A DNA stretch of 64,000 nt, from NCBI GenBank assembly GCA_963740055.1, contig CAVUCL010000001.1, positions 956,584 to 1,020,583 of the forward strand, written 5' to 3'. Every line of letters starts with the position of its first letter. Position 1 is the stretch's first letter. The notes under the pieces were generated by a model. It was not told the origin of the DNA. It worked only from the letters and a program-made list of their open reading frames with translations, and ran no database searches. The position numbers and the translations under genes were made by a program. This DNA is from WHSW01 sp963740055 (GTDB lineage: Bacteria; Actinomycetota; Thermoleophilia; Solirubrobacterales; 70-9). Below are positions 38,663 to 47,245 of this stretch, piece by piece.

Positions 38663-39613
38663 GTGGCGGCGGGAGGCAGCGACGAGCACGGCTTCGAGGC
38701 CTGGGAGGCCGACCTTCACGGCCACGAGGTGATCTACCGCACGGTCGGCAGCGGGCCGGCGGTGCTGCTGATCCACGGGATGATCAACTCGTCGCGCCAC
38801 TGGCGCGAGCTCGCGCTCGAGCTCGCCCGCGACCACACCGTGATCGCGCCCGACCTGATCGGCCACGGCGACTCGGCGACGCCGCGCGGCGACTACTCGC
38901 TCGGCGCCCACGCCGCGGCGATCCGCGACCTGCTCGCCGCGCTCGGGGTCCGCAGCGCGACCGTCGTCGGCCACTCGCTCGGCGGCGGTGTCGCGATGCA
39001 GTTCTTCTGGCAGTTCCCCGAGTGGGTCGAGCGGCTGGTGCTGGTCTCCAGCGGCGGCCTCGGCCCGAAGGTGAGCCCGTTGCTGCGGGTCGCGGCGATG
39101 CCCGGTGCGTCGACCGCGGTCGCCCTCGCCTCGCGGCCGCGGGTGCTGGGCGCGCTCGCGCGCCTCGCCGGCGAGCTCGAGCGTCGCGGCTCGAGCCGCG
39201 GCATCTACCTGGACGCGGTCGTGCGGGCGCTGCGCCCGCTGCAGGGCGCGGGCGAGCGGCGCGCGTTCCTGCAGACCCTGCGCGCCGTGATCGACGTCCG
39301 CGGCCAGCGGGTGAGCGCGGTCGACCGCCTCTACCTGCTCGGCCCGTGCCCGACGATGATCGTCTGGGGCGAGCGCGACCGCACGATCCCGCTCGAGCAC
39401 GGCCGCGCCGCGCACGAGGCGATCCCGCACAGCCGGTTCGAGACGCTGCCGCGCGCGGCGCACTTCCCCCACCTCGAGGACCCGGTCGGGCTCGCTGCGG
39501 TGCTGCGCGACTTCCTTGCCACGACCGAGCCCTACCGGCTCGACGCCGACGACTGGGAGGAGCTGATCGCCTCGCGCACCGTGCGCCGCCGCCGGCTGCG
39601 CCCGGCCGCCTGA
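38663..39613 (+). CDS. Alpha/beta hydrolase
   Basis: 316 residues starting at GTG 38663. LLIHGMINSSRHW forms the oxyanion region, VVGHSLGGGVAMQF holds the nucleophile Ser, WGERDRTIP the acid, and RAAHFPHLE the catalytic His. The sequence fits the epoxide hydrolase/haloalkane or esterase group. The open frame extends far upstream through the opposite-strand Ppx gene and was not followed. Confidence 0.87.
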   Translation: MAAGGSDEHGFEAWEADLHGHEVIYRTVGSGPAVLLIHGMINSSRHWRELALELARDHTVIAPDLIGHGDSATPRGDYSLGAHAAAIRDLLAALGVRSATVVGHSLGGGVAMQFFWQFPEWVERLVLVSSGGLGPKVSPLLRVAAMPGASTAVALASRPRVLGALARLAGELERRGSSRGIYLDAVVRALRPLQGAGERRAFLQTLRAVIDVRGQRVSAVDRLYLLGPCPTMIVWGERDRTIPLEHGRAAHEAIPHSRFETLPRAAHFPHLEDPVGLAAVLRDFLATTEPYRLDADDWEELIASRTVRRRRLRPAA

Positions 39614-39693
39614 CCGAATCGACTACAGAAATCGCGCCCTCGGGCCGATAGATGAGGCAGGCGGCGGATCGACGTCGCCGGCAAGGACGCCAG

Positions 39694-40152
39694 ATGTCGA
39701 GCCATACCTCAACAACCACCGCCAGGGGGCGCTGTCGCCGACGGCTGCGCGACGAGCGCGGTTTCACCCTGGTCGAGCTCCTGGTCGTCGTCGTCATCCT
39801 CGGGATGCTCGCCGCGCTCGCGATCCCTGCCTTCTTCGACCAGCGAAATAAGGCCTACGACGCCTCGGCGAAGAGCGCCGTGTGGACGGCGGCGACCGCG
39901 ATCGAGACCTTCGCCACCGAGGGCAGCTCGTACTCCTACAGCGGCGCCGACGTCCCCGACCTGGTCGCGATCGAGGACACCCTCACCGACGCCGATCTGA
40001 CCGTAGTCGCGGCCGGGGACGCGAGCTATGAGCTCGCCGCCGATTCGACCACCGGTGCGAGGTTCTCGATCGAGCGACGCCCCGACGGCACCCGGCTGCT
40101 CGAGTGTGCGCCCGTGGGCGGCGGCTGCCCCGACGACGGCTTCTGGGACTAG
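39694..40152 (+). CDS. Type IV pilin-like (prepilin) protein
   Basis: 152 residues from ATG 39694, with AAGGA upstream (39652 is a longer alternative). The leader ends with the prepilin peptidase site RGFTLVELLVVVVILGMLAAL, cut at G|F with Glu at +5. A short globular domain with two cysteines near the end (LLECAPVGGGCPD) follows. No pilus assembly gene is nearby, so it is an orphan pilin here. Processed by a prepilin peptidase and assembled in the membrane. Confidence 0.85.
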   Translation: MSSHTSTTTARGRCRRRLRDERGFTLVELLVVVVILGMLAALAIPAFFDQRNKAYDASAKSAVWTAATAIETFATEGSSYSYSGADVPDLVAIEDTLTDADLTVVAAGDASYELAADSTTGARFSIERRPDGTRLLECAPVGGGCPDDGFWD

Positions 40153-40210
40153 ATTCATCCCGCCCGCGAGGGCGAAATTCGGCTCCCAGGCTGCTAACTT
40201 GGACCCACAC

Positions 40211-40284
40211 CGCGGGGTGGAGCAGTCAGGTAGCTCGCCGGGCTCATAACCCGGAGGTCGTGGGTTCAAATCCCACCCCCGCTA
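40211..40284 (+). tRNA. initiator tRNA-fMet (CAT)
   Basis: 74 nt. The anticodon arm is CCGGG-CTCATAA-CCCGG, giving anticodon CAT and the three G-C pairs next to the loop that mark initiator tRNA. The acceptor stem pairs GCGGGG with CCCCGC and leaves a C1-T72 mismatch, another initiator trait. The T-arm is GTGGG-TTCAAAT-CCCAC. No CCA is encoded. Pieces of this gene's 3' half recur at 61759 and 63936. Confidence 0.93.
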
Positions 40285-40293
40285 TAGACGAAA

Positions 40294-40315
40294 GGCCCGC
40301 TCCGGCGGGCCTTTT
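40294..40315 (+). terminator. intrinsic terminator of the tRNA gene
   Basis: GGCCCGC-TCCG-GCGGGCC followed by TTTT, directly after the tRNA. Confidence 0.85.
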
Positions 40316-40396
40316 GCATCTCTGGCTCGGCGAGGCCCTTGCGCCGCCGGCACACAAGGGCTAGGGTCGGGCGGCAACCCACTGGGAGGTGGATTC

Positions 40397-40675
40397 ATGC
40401 ACGTCGTGATCCAGCACCGGATCAAGGATCCGGAGCAGTTTTTCGCCGGCGACCCTGAGGAGGTTGCGAGCGGCGGGCCGCCTGGGGTACGAGGCCGACA
40501 GTTCGTCGTCAGCCAGGACCGGACGGCAGCCGTCTGCCTCTGGGAGGCGGATTCCGTTGAGAACCTCCGCGAGTACATGGACGGGCTCACCGGGGATTCC
40601 GCCGAAAACACCTACTTCGAGGTCGACGCGGAGATCTCGATGGGTCTGCCCGAGGGGGCTCAGGCAAGCGCCTAA
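40397..40675 (+). CDS. Small hypothetical protein, ferredoxin-like fold
   Basis: 92 residues from ATG 40397, preceded by GGGAGGTGG. Strand-helix pattern (MHVVIQHRIKDPEQFF ... AVCLWEADSVENLREYMD) resembles dimeric alpha/beta-barrel or DUF4242-type proteins. No catalytic residues identified. Ends just before a strong terminator. Confidence 0.65.
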   Translation: MHVVIQHRIKDPEQFFAGDPEEVASGGPPGVRGRQFVVSQDRTAAVCLWEADSVENLREYMDGLTGDSAENTYFEVDAEISMGLPEGAQASA

Positions 40676-40697
40676 GCGCAAACTCACCTGTCGTGCC

Positions 40698-40730
40698 AGA
40701 GCGCCCTAGCTATAGGGCGCTCTGTTCTTT
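40698..40730 (+). terminator. intrinsic terminator
   Basis: Eleven-bp stem AGAGCGCCCTA / TAGGGCGCTCT with loop GCTA, then GTTCTTT. Confidence 0.85.
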
Positions 40731-40862
40731 CCGACCCTCAGGCGGCACAGCGACGCCCCTTGGCTATGTCGGCTCTCGGACCGCCTGAACCGGCATTGGC
40801 GCCCGTCGCGGCAGGTGGGACACGAGGGCATCCGTGTTCGGCGATACTGAGCCCGAGAGCAG

Positions 40863-41738
40863 ATGGCGGTGAAGGCAAGAAGGCCAGCTCGCGCGCCGCG
40901 CTCGACGACAACGCGCCGTGTCGCGCTCGTCGCCGTCGGTGCCACGGTGGCCACCCTTGCTGCCGGGGCGGCGTTCGGCGCTCGGCTGAGTACCGAGTCG
41001 AGCTCGACCACGGTCTCGGCAGGCGATTTCGGAAGTCCGAGGGCAGTCTGCAAGGCCGGCACGACCGCGGTCAGCGGAGGGTTCGCAGCCGGCTTCGATC
41101 CGGGCGACCCGTCCGGCGCCCGCATCGCGATCGCCGGATCGCGTCGCAGCGGGCGCGTCTGGTACCTGACGAGCCTGAACCGTGGTGCCACGGGCGGCAC
41201 CCTGGACGTGTTCGCCTACTGCCGCCCGGAGCAGATCAGGCTCAGCTTCGAGGAGACGACGGTGGCAGGGGGGACGCCGGAGGCGGTCCTTGGCGCCAAG
41301 TGCACGAACGGGACCAAGCCGATCTCCGGCGGCTTCTACGGTGAGCTCAACCGGGGCGGGGCGACCACCCAGGTGATCGCGCACCGCTCGCGCCGGGCGG
41401 GCAAACGCTCCTGGGAGGTCGCGGTCGGCAACCTTGGCGGCAATCCGGGCGGCCTGCGCTCATTTGTCTATTGCCACAAGGGCGATGCGCTGAACCGAGC
41501 GAAGGCGACCGAGCTCGTCGGCGGGTCCAGCGAGTTCACCGTGACCGACGTTGTCGCACGTTGCAAGCGGGGGAGCAGGGCGATCTCCGGTGGCTTTGAC
41601 ACCCCACCGGCGAGCGGCGAGCAAGCGTCGGTGCTCGCATCGCACCGAGTCGGAAAGCGGGGCTGGCTCGTCCGGGCCGCCACCGCGCTGCCACAGAGCG
41701 AGCCATTGACCGCGTACGCCTACTGCGAACCGACGTGA
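40863..41738 (+). CDS. Secreted protein with three internal repeats
   Basis: 291 residues. A signal/anchor (RRVALVAVGATVATLAAGAA) is followed by three ~75-residue repeats, each with a cysteine, then a TAVSGGF/KPISGGF/RAISGGF block, a W in the middle and an aYC at the end (VFAYC, SFVYC, AYAYC). One disulfide per repeat seems likely. No family recognised; probably extracellular. ATG 40863 is assumed; GAGAGCAG lies upstream. Confidence 0.7.
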   Translation: MAVKARRPARAPRSTTTRRVALVAVGATVATLAAGAAFGARLSTESSSTTVSAGDFGSPRAVCKAGTTAVSGGFAAGFDPGDPSGARIAIAGSRRSGRVWYLTSLNRGATGGTLDVFAYCRPEQIRLSFEETTVAGGTPEAVLGAKCTNGTKPISGGFYGELNRGGATTQVIAHRSRRAGKRSWEVAVGNLGGNPGGLRSFVYCHKGDALNRAKATELVGGSSEFTVTDVVARCKRGSRAISGGFDTPPASGEQASVLASHRVGKRGWLVRAATALPQSEPLTAYAYCEPT

Positions 41739-41824
41739 TCAGTCGACTTGAAGGAGAACGTCGAGATCGTGCGCACTTCGTCCCGCGCTCCAAGGCGAGG
41801 TCCGTGCGCTCGTCGTCGCCTCGA

Positions 41825-42280
41825 TCAAATGACCGCCTCGCCGGTGCGTGGCCGGTTTGCGTCGTCAGGGACCCATCGAGCCCCTTCGCTTACTCTGCCG
41901 TGCCTTTTGCCCGCGGACTCGCGGGCGGCGTCGTGGACGGCGGGGCACGGCGAGGAGTCGGTGAAGGGCAGCACCTCGTCGAGCCCCGTGAGCCGGAAAA
42001 GCTTGGCCGGTTGTCCCGTGCCGCGAGTTAGCTGCAAGCGACTTCCATTGCTCACCGAGCGGCGACTAGCCTGGAACAGGGTGCGTAGGCCGATCGAGTC
42101 GATGAAGGTCAACTCTTCGAGGTCGATGACGATTCGGCCGGCGTCGGTCTGCTCAGCAGCTGCGAGCGCAACGTCGAGGCCGGGGCACCCCGAGAGGTCG
42201 AGCTCCCCGACGATCTTGACGACGCATGCCTCGCGTTGATGCTCGGCATCGATCCTGAGAAACGGGGGCGGTGGGGACAT
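41825..42280 (-). CDS. STAS-domain anti-sigma factor antagonist-like protein
   Basis: 151 residues from ATG 42280, with AGGAGG seven bases upstream. STAS pattern: VVKIVGELDLSGCPGLDVAL, IVIDLEELTFIDSIGLRTLFQA, in which the phosphorylatable Ser is in DSIGL. Likely to act in a partner-switching pathway with a kinase/anti-sigma factor encoded elsewhere. The last ~30 residues are extra and disordered-looking. Confidence 0.83.
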   Translation of the reverse strand: MSPPPPFLRIDAEHQREACVVKIVGELDLSGCPGLDVALAAAEQTDAGRIVIDLEELTFIDSIGLRTLFQASRRSVSNGSRLQLTRGTGQPAKLFRLTGLDEVLPFTDSSPCPAVHDAARESAGKRHGRVSEGARWVPDDANRPRTGEAVI

Positions 42281-42393
42281 TCGGTGACCTCCTCAGGTCG
42301 CGTAAAAGACGAGGAAGTCAACGGCAGAGCTCGGGTTGCGGAGTGCGGACCCAGCCTCGGCGCTCATGTCCTCCAGTCCGCGGAGCTTACATG

Positions 42394-42411
42394 AGACAGA
42401 CCTGTCTGTCT
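42394..42411. promoter_or_regulatory. candidate TetR operator
   Basis: AGACAGAC-CT-GTCTGTCT, a perfect 8-bp inverted repeat with a 2-bp centre, placed about 17 bp upstream of the -10 box TATGAT, so a bound repressor would cover the -35 region. Confidence 0.7.
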
Positions 42412-42416
42412 AGCGT

Positions 42417-42422
42417 TATGAT
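42417..42422 (+). promoter_or_regulatory. -10 element for a leaderless mRNA
   Basis: TATGAT followed by eight bases and ATG 42431 of the TetR gene. Confidence 0.55.
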
Positions 42423-42430
42423 GAACACCG

Positions 42431-43024
42431 ATGCCCGCGCAAAAACCAAGCACCGCGACGAAGGGCCGACGCCTGCCCGCTCGCGAGCGCCTGCTCGAGA
42501 CGGCCTACGCCATGTTTTCGGTCCGCGGAGTTCGCGACGTCGGAGTTGATGAGGTCGTTGAACGCGCGGACGTAGCCAAGGCGACGCTCTATCGGCATTT
42601 CCCCTCCAAGGACGACCTCGTGGTCGCCTTCCTCGAGGAGCGCGAGCGACGCTGGACCGTGGATTGGGTCGAGGCTGAGGCCAGAGGCCGCGGTTCGGAG
42701 CCCGAGCAGCAGTTGCTCGCGATCTTCGACCTCTTCGATGAGTGGTTTCATCGCGAGGACTTCGAAGGCTGCGCGTTCATCAACGTCATGCTCGAGATGG
42801 GTCCTCGTCACCCGGTCGGAAGCGCAAGCGTGCGTCATCTCAAGAACATTCGCGCGATGGTTGGTCGGCTTGCCGAGGAGGCCGGGCTTCGCGATCCATC
42901 CGTTTTCGCCGACTCTTGGCACATACTGATGAAGGGTTCGATCGTGCAGGCTGTGGAGGGCGACCTCGACGCCGCGGCGCGAGCCAAATCGATGGCCCGG
43001 CTGCTGATCGACGAGCACCGATAG
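42431..43024 (+). CDS. TetR family transcriptional regulator
   Basis: 197 residues. HTH at about residues 20-63 (LLETAYAMFSVRGVRDVGVDEVVERADVAKATLYRHFPSKDDL). The ligand domain has the helical FDEWFHREDFEGCAFINVMLEMG, typical of the YxaF/LmrA-like group. The perfect palindrome over its promoter points to self-repression; the STAS gene diverges and may be co-regulated. No obvious efflux pump nearby. Confidence 0.87.
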   Translation: MPAQKPSTATKGRRLPARERLLETAYAMFSVRGVRDVGVDEVVERADVAKATLYRHFPSKDDLVVAFLEERERRWTVDWVEAEARGRGSEPEQQLLAIFDLFDEWFHREDFEGCAFINVMLEMGPRHPVGSASVRHLKNIRAMVGRLAEEAGLRDPSVFADSWHILMKGSIVQAVEGDLDAAARAKSMARLLIDEHR

Positions 43025-43311
43025 GCGCGGCGCGGAACCGGAGCCGGCTGCTCGCCGCAGGCTTGCGACCTCGGCCGACCTGAGCCCACCGGTCGCCAGC
43101 AGTGGCGGGCCCGACTCTGGCTCCGTGAAGGTGTCGATGGGCGAACACTTGTTTGGGAGAGTTCAGCTCGGGTACAACTAGTTCAGGCAGCTTTGCGTCG
43201 CCAGACGCGATGCAACCTGCCAACCGGCTGGGAGCAGATGGGCGGGCGTGACTTGCGAGTCGCCCTGCACGGCCCAGGGCGGGACTACAAAGGACAGGAG
43301 AAGCGGAACTG
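43025..43311. other. intergenic, no gene seen
   Basis: Contains -10-like TACAAC/CTAGTT around 43172-43182 and GGACAGGAGAAG before the next start at 43312; otherwise nothing recognisable. Confidence 0.4.
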
Positions 43312-43659
43312 ATGGAAGCAGGAACCACCGTCGCCCCGAATCGCAGGGATTCAGGTGCAAACAGGACCGATTCAGTTCGTCACACAGGCATCGTCCGTCG
43401 CCTGACGACGGAGACCAAGCAGGCCTTCAAGACCACCGAGTTTTGGGCCATGGTCGGCGTCATCGTGGCGATTCTCGTCAGCGCTGCTGCGATCAACGGC
43501 GGAGACACCGGCGGAACCGATGAGTTCATCGCCCGCCAGGCGTGGCTCTACGTCGCGATCGTCGCCGGCGCCTACCTGATCAGCCGCGGGCTGGCCAAGG
43601 CCGGATCAAGCGATCCCTACACGGACACCCTTGACGACTCCAACGGGAGCCGTCACTAG
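43312..43659 (+). CDS. Small membrane protein
   Basis: 115 residues from ATG 43312. Two membrane helices: FWAMVGVIVAILVSAAAI and AWLYVAIVAGAYLISRGL, with both tails polar and probably cytoplasmic. No family recognised. Followed by a strong terminator. Confidence 0.68.
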   Translation: MEAGTTVAPNRRDSGANRTDSVRHTGIVRRLTTETKQAFKTTEFWAMVGVIVAILVSAAAINGGDTGGTDEFIARQAWLYVAIVAGAYLISRGLAKAGSSDPYTDTLDDSNGSRH

Positions 43660-43705
43660 GACGAAGCGGGGCGCAGGCGGATCAGCCGGCGCGCCGTCGT
43701 ATGCA

Positions 43706-43747
43706 AACCGGTCGGGGACCTCTCCTGGGGTCCTCGGCCGGTTTTCT
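43706..43747 (+). terminator. intrinsic terminator
   Basis: A 15-bp stem (two G-U pairs) between 43706-43720 and 43729-43743, followed by TTTTCTT. Confidence 0.8.
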
Positions 43748-43781
43748 TGTAACGAGTCAACAATCGAAGGGACATAGACCC

Positions 43782-44174
43782 ATGGCCGCACAGACAAAGA
43801 CCCAGCGCCAGGCAGCCGCGAAGAAGGCCGCCGCGACACGTAGGCGAAACTCCGCCAGACAGCGTGGTGGGACCGCCAAGGCTTCCGCTCGCCGGACGAG
43901 GAGTTCCGCGCAGCAGACCGGGCACGCCGCGAGCACGACCGCCAAGCAGGCCGCCCGCGCGACCGCACAGCGCGCCGACGCGGAGACGACCCGCCTTGGG
44001 GCCGTCGCCCACCAGGCCGAGCGCGCTGTTCTGATCCCCGTCGGCGCCGCGCTGGAAGCGCGCGACCGAGTGACGGACACCGTTCGCACCTACAGCGACA
44101 CTCGACTCACTCGTCAAGAGCTGAATCGATTCGAGCGACGGGGTGCCGAGGCGCTGGGACGCACGCGCCGTTAG
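43782..44174 (+). CDS. Lys/Ala-rich basic, histone-like protein
   Basis: 130 residues from ATG 43782. The N-terminal half is rich in Ala, Lys, Arg, Thr and Ser (QRQAAAKKAAATRRRNSARQ), the composition seen in Lsr2/HupB-tail or AlaLys-rich DNA-binding proteins; the C-terminal half is helical (ALEARDRVTDTVRTY). It may bind DNA or coat the nucleoid; this is inferred from composition only. Confidence 0.6.
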   Translation: MAAQTKTQRQAAAKKAAATRRRNSARQRGGTAKASARRTRSSAQQTGHAASTTAKQAARATAQRADAETTRLGAVAHQAERAVLIPVGAALEARDRVTDTVRTYSDTRLTRQELNRFERRGAEALGRTRR

Positions 44175-44196
44175 AGCGGTCCCAAGCGTCGAATGG

Positions 44197-44226
44197 AGGA
44201 GAGGCCCGGGGATCCCGGGCCTCTCT
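44197..44226 (+). terminator. intrinsic terminator
   Basis: Perfect 12-bp stem GAGAGGCCCGGG / CCCGGGCCTCTC with loop GAT, then TTA. Confidence 0.75.
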
Positions 44227-44298
44227 TACGTACGGGTGAGGCCTCGGACGGGGCTAGGCTGATGACTGGGAGGGGCCCCCGGTGCCGACAATCCGTCC

Positions 44299-44697
44299 TT
44301 GGCCGTAGCCGCGCGGCGATCGCCGCGGCTCGAACAGACTCGCGACCGCCTAACCAAGGTGCGTGAAGGGATCGCCGAGACGGCCCGAGGTGTCCGCGAT
44401 GTCGCCGACACGGTCGCGAGCGGGCTCGACGACTCGCGAGATGGGCACAGGGCGCCGAGCGCGCTGCGGCTCGCGGTCGGCGCGGCGCTCGCGGGCGCGG
44501 CCTACGTCGGGGCGAAGCGGCTCGGCGTTACCTCTGCAGTCGCCAAGTACCTTGACGACGTGATCGCTAAGAGCCTCGACGATGTGCGTAGCGGTCTCAC
44601 CGAGTCGCGGACGGGCGGCGCAAACGGCGACGTCGCGTCCGGCAGCCCACCGCAGGCGGGCGCGCCCGGCGCGCCAGCCGTGGCGGCGACCGGATAG
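44299..44697 (+). CDS. Hypothetical protein with one membrane helix
   Basis: 132 residues if TTG 44299 is the start (weak; no good Shine-Dalgarno). An amphipathic N-terminal helix with EQTRDRLTKVREGIAETARG is followed by a membrane segment (LRLAVGAALAGAAYVGAKRL) and a Gly/Pro/Ala tail. It resembles small membrane-associated proteins next to histone-like genes. Function unknown. Confidence 0.5.
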   Translation: MAVAARRSPRLEQTRDRLTKVREGIAETARGVRDVADTVASGLDDSRDGHRAPSALRLAVGAALAGAAYVGAKRLGVTSAVAKYLDDVIAKSLDDVRSGLTESRTGGANGDVASGSPPQAGAPGAPAVAATG

Positions 44698-44778
44698 GGC
44701 GCCGTACGAGCCGACGCCGGTCCGAACACACACAGAATGGCCGCGCCCGGCAGCGCTAAATACTCGGCGGTCTGCTCC

Positions 44779-45585
44779 TCACTTCTGGAGGTCGACCTCG
44801 AGCGGCGAATGGTCGCTGAGGCCGCGCTCGCGCCATTCGTGGTGATAAAGAGCCGAAACGGGGCGAAGCTCCGTCGACGCGAAGAGATGATCCAGACGCC
44901 AACCGCCGCCATGGCCGGCTATGCGCCGCCAGGTCCAACTCGGCTCCTGGCTCGCGTAGCCGTGCAGGGTTCGAAAGGCATCCTCGTAGCCGACTTCTCG
45001 CAACCCCGGAACGACGCCCAGCTCAGCGCCATCCCATTCGGTTCCGCGATCGGGACGAAGGCGGCCCCGGGAGTCGCGGGCGAAGGAAATCACCTCACCG
45101 CTAGGTAGCTCGCGGCGCGGGGTATTGAGATCCCCGCAGAGCACCCGCGGAGTTGGCGGGCCGCTGGCCAGCCCGCTCCGGATCGCCTCCAAAGTCCGGA
45201 CCTTCACCCACCCATTGGCCGCATTTGGGACGTGAACGCAATGGAGCTCCACGACACCGGTGGCCACCGATAGCGTGGTCGCCGCGAGGGCAGTCTCCGG
45301 CCACGGGACGGGCAGAGTCGTAGAGGCGTCTGTCAGCGGAGCACGGGAGCCGAGGAGGACCCCGGTACGTCGCCGAGCTGCCGGCTGCCGGGCGGGGTCG
45401 GCGTCATCGAGTGAGGCGCGAATGTGGGTTAGTCCGAGCCTCGCGAGAGCGGCGTTCCACAACGGGAGGGTGCGTCGGGTGACCTCCTGAAGCGCGACCA
45501 CGTCCGGTTCGCGCCCCGCGAGCGCAACAGCCTGTTCGGCGAGGCGCTCCCTGAGTCGCGCGACATTCCAGCTCACGATCCGCAC
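44779..45585 (-). CDS. Endonuclease/exonuclease/phosphatase family protein
   Basis: 268 residues, intact. SWNVARLRERLAEQ, LQEVTRRTLPLW, ELHCVHVPN, CGDLNTPRRELPSGEVISFA and SDHSPLEVDL give the full EEP active site. Related over its whole length to the nuclease at 19315-20105 (same GDLNTPR and HGY..Q.PSW/ASW motifs), so they are paralogues. Phosphodiesterase substrate unknown. Confidence 0.85.
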   Translation of the reverse strand: MRIVSWNVARLRERLAEQAVALAGREPDVVALQEVTRRTLPLWNAALARLGLTHIRASLDDADPARQPAARRRTGVLLGSRAPLTDASTTLPVPWPETALAATTLSVATGVVELHCVHVPNAANGWVKVRTLEAIRSGLASGPPTPRVLCGDLNTPRRELPSGEVISFARDSRGRLRPDRGTEWDGAELGVVPGLREVGYEDAFRTLHGYASQEPSWTWRRIAGHGGGWRLDHLFASTELRPVSALYHHEWRERGLSDHSPLEVDLQK

Positions 45586-45907
45586 TCGAGGAGCCTACGA
45601 GCCGGTCCACATGGCAACCGCGAAGCGTGCTTAGCCCGACGCTCTTCTGCGTGCGCCGATCCGGACTCACGGCCCTCAGGGACAGCCCGCGCCCTCCGGA
45701 TAAGCCCGTCAGCAGCTCCTGCGCCGCAACCGTCTCCGAAGCGGTCGCCAATGCCCTCGAGAACCCACCAGCCCGCTTGGCGGAGGGCTCTGACGTGGCT
45801 TGTCGAGCCGGATCCCGTTCACCAGCCGCGGATCTCGAAAACCGTCGCATCGAGGATCGGACCGGGGGCGCCAACGGGGTACCACGGGGTACCAAACTGA
45901 GCGAATC
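45586..45907. other. mostly non-coding, possible gene remnant
   Basis: On the minus strand a stop-free stretch ends at 45819 (…FAQFGTPWYPVGAPGP, then ILDATVFEIRGW) and may be the tail of a lost gene linked to the GDPD remnant by a frameshift. Nothing else recognised. Confidence 0.3.
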
Positions 45908-46153
45908 TCAGATGATCCGAGCGACCCTGCATCGCTTGATAAGCGCCATCGCACCCGACCGACGGGCATCAATGGTGGTGCCGAGCATGAGCAGGGGGTC
46001 GTGAAGCAGGACCAGGCCACCGTCCGCCGTGAGACAGACATCGGTCTCGAGACCCTCCACACGGCCAGTCAGAGTGTGCCGAAGCGCAGCCGCGGAGGAG
46101 TCTGGACCGTAGTGACGACCGAGCCGGTGGGCAAATAGCGGGGGCAGTGCCAA
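45908..46153 (-). pseudogene. Truncated glycerophosphodiester phosphodiesterase (GDPD) remnant
   Basis: The 81-residue frame carries only the start of a GDPD domain: FAHRLGRHYGPDSSAAALRH, then GLETDVCLTADGGLVLLHDP, the conserved HR, E-x-D and HD positions. It lacks the remaining ~180 residues and runs into unrelated sequence. A cell that kept the full enzyme would cleave glycerophosphodiesters; this copy cannot. Likely a decayed or deletion-truncated gene. Confidence 0.65.
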
Positions 46154-46270
46154 GGCGATCTCCGATCCACCCGATGGGGATCACGAAACCCCTCCGGAAG
46201 CTGTTAAGGCCCTGCAAAGCAGATGTTTTGCTTGCGTGAACGACCGACACCCGCCCCCGCGGGCCCACGA

Positions 46271-47245
46271 TCAGTTGAACGGGCCGGAGCGCAGCGCCCC
46301 GATCACCCGCCGATGGCCGTCGATCACGGGTGCCTCGATCAGCTCGAAGCCCTCGAAGCCCGCATCGCGGGCCATCGCGTCCAAACCTGCGGCGGTGAAG
46401 CCCCAGTAAACGAAGTCATCGCGGGCATAGACCTCTCCTGCCGCGAAGCTGTGAACCGCCGCCGAGGAATCGAGAGCCCAATCCGCCGGCCCGTGGGTCT
46501 CGAGCAGCACCTGTCCGCCGCCCGCGAGGCGTCGCCGAATGATCTTCAGCAGCCCCAGCGGATTCTCCACCCGGTGCAGGATCCCGAAGCAAAGGATGAG
46601 ATCAAACGTCTCACCGAGCTCGTCCAGGTCAAATGCGTCGAGGTGGCGATAGTCGACCTCGGAGTCGAGCAGCTCCCGAATCGCGGCGAACCCCTCGCCT
46701 CCCTTGAGCTCGACGCCCCAGCGCGAGCTGATCCACTCCTTGTACTGCTCGTTGTCGACTGCGACGACCCGCCGCGCCCCGCGAGCCTCGGCGAGGAACG
46801 CGTAGAAGCCGTCGAAGGTGCCGACGTCGAGCACGCTCATGCCGCTGAAATCCTCGGGCAGCGCCGGGATCCGGTAGCGGTGGTCACGGGCCACGCCCCG
46901 CGTGTAGAGCCCTCTGGACGCGTTAAGGGAGAATGTGTGGAACCAGAGCGGCACGCGCTTCAGAACGACTCCCGCCGTCTCCGGATCCGTTTCAATCTGG
47001 ATCAGGTCGGCCACCTGACGCTCGGCGGCAGTTGGTTCAGGAGGGACTTCAACGGGCGCCAGGCCCTCATCGGCAGCGGTTACGCTCCTGAGAGCGGCCT
47101 CCGCTTCGTACGGCCCGGGGTTCCGTCGCGCTGAGGTCAGATCGGCGTTCGCGGCGATGCCGTCTCCTTTGGTCGGTTGCCACGAGACTAGCGGCGTCAC
47201 GGCCTCCCCCGGCGAGGCCGCCCGAGAGACGATCCCCGGCGGCAC
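46271..47245 (-). CDS. SAM-dependent methyltransferase (CmoB/DUF1698-like)
   Basis: Up to 324 residues. SAM-binding VLDVGTFDGFYAFLAEARGA, the later FDLILCFGILHRVENPLGLL and the tail FEGFELIEAPVIDGHRR match the CmoB/tRNA-mo5U34 or natural-product methyltransferase group. The first ~90 residues are low-complexity, and the true start may be inside the frame rather than GTG 47245. Substrate not known. Confidence 0.75.
   Translation of the reverse strand: MPPGIVSRAASPGEAVTPLVSWQPTKGDGIAANADLTSARRNPGPYEAEAALRSVTAADEGLAPVEVPPEPTAAERQVADLIQIETDPETAGVVLKRVPLWFHTFSLNASRGLYTRGVARDHRYRIPALPEDFSGMSVLDVGTFDGFYAFLAEARGARRVVAVDNEQYKEWISSRWGVELKGGEGFAAIRELLDSEVDYRHLDAFDLDELGETFDLILCFGILHRVENPLGLLKIIRRRLAGGGQVLLETHGPADWALDSSAAVHSFAAGEVYARDDFVYWGFTAAGLDAMARDAGFEGFELIEAPVIDGHRRVIGALRSGPFN

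Noticed and set aside
39614..39693. A c-di-GMP-like riboswitch before the pilin gene
   Set aside because: GATAGATGAGGCAG and GCAAGGACGCCAG vaguely recall the GEMM motif, but the required GCAAA and GAAA-type tetraloop segments are missing.
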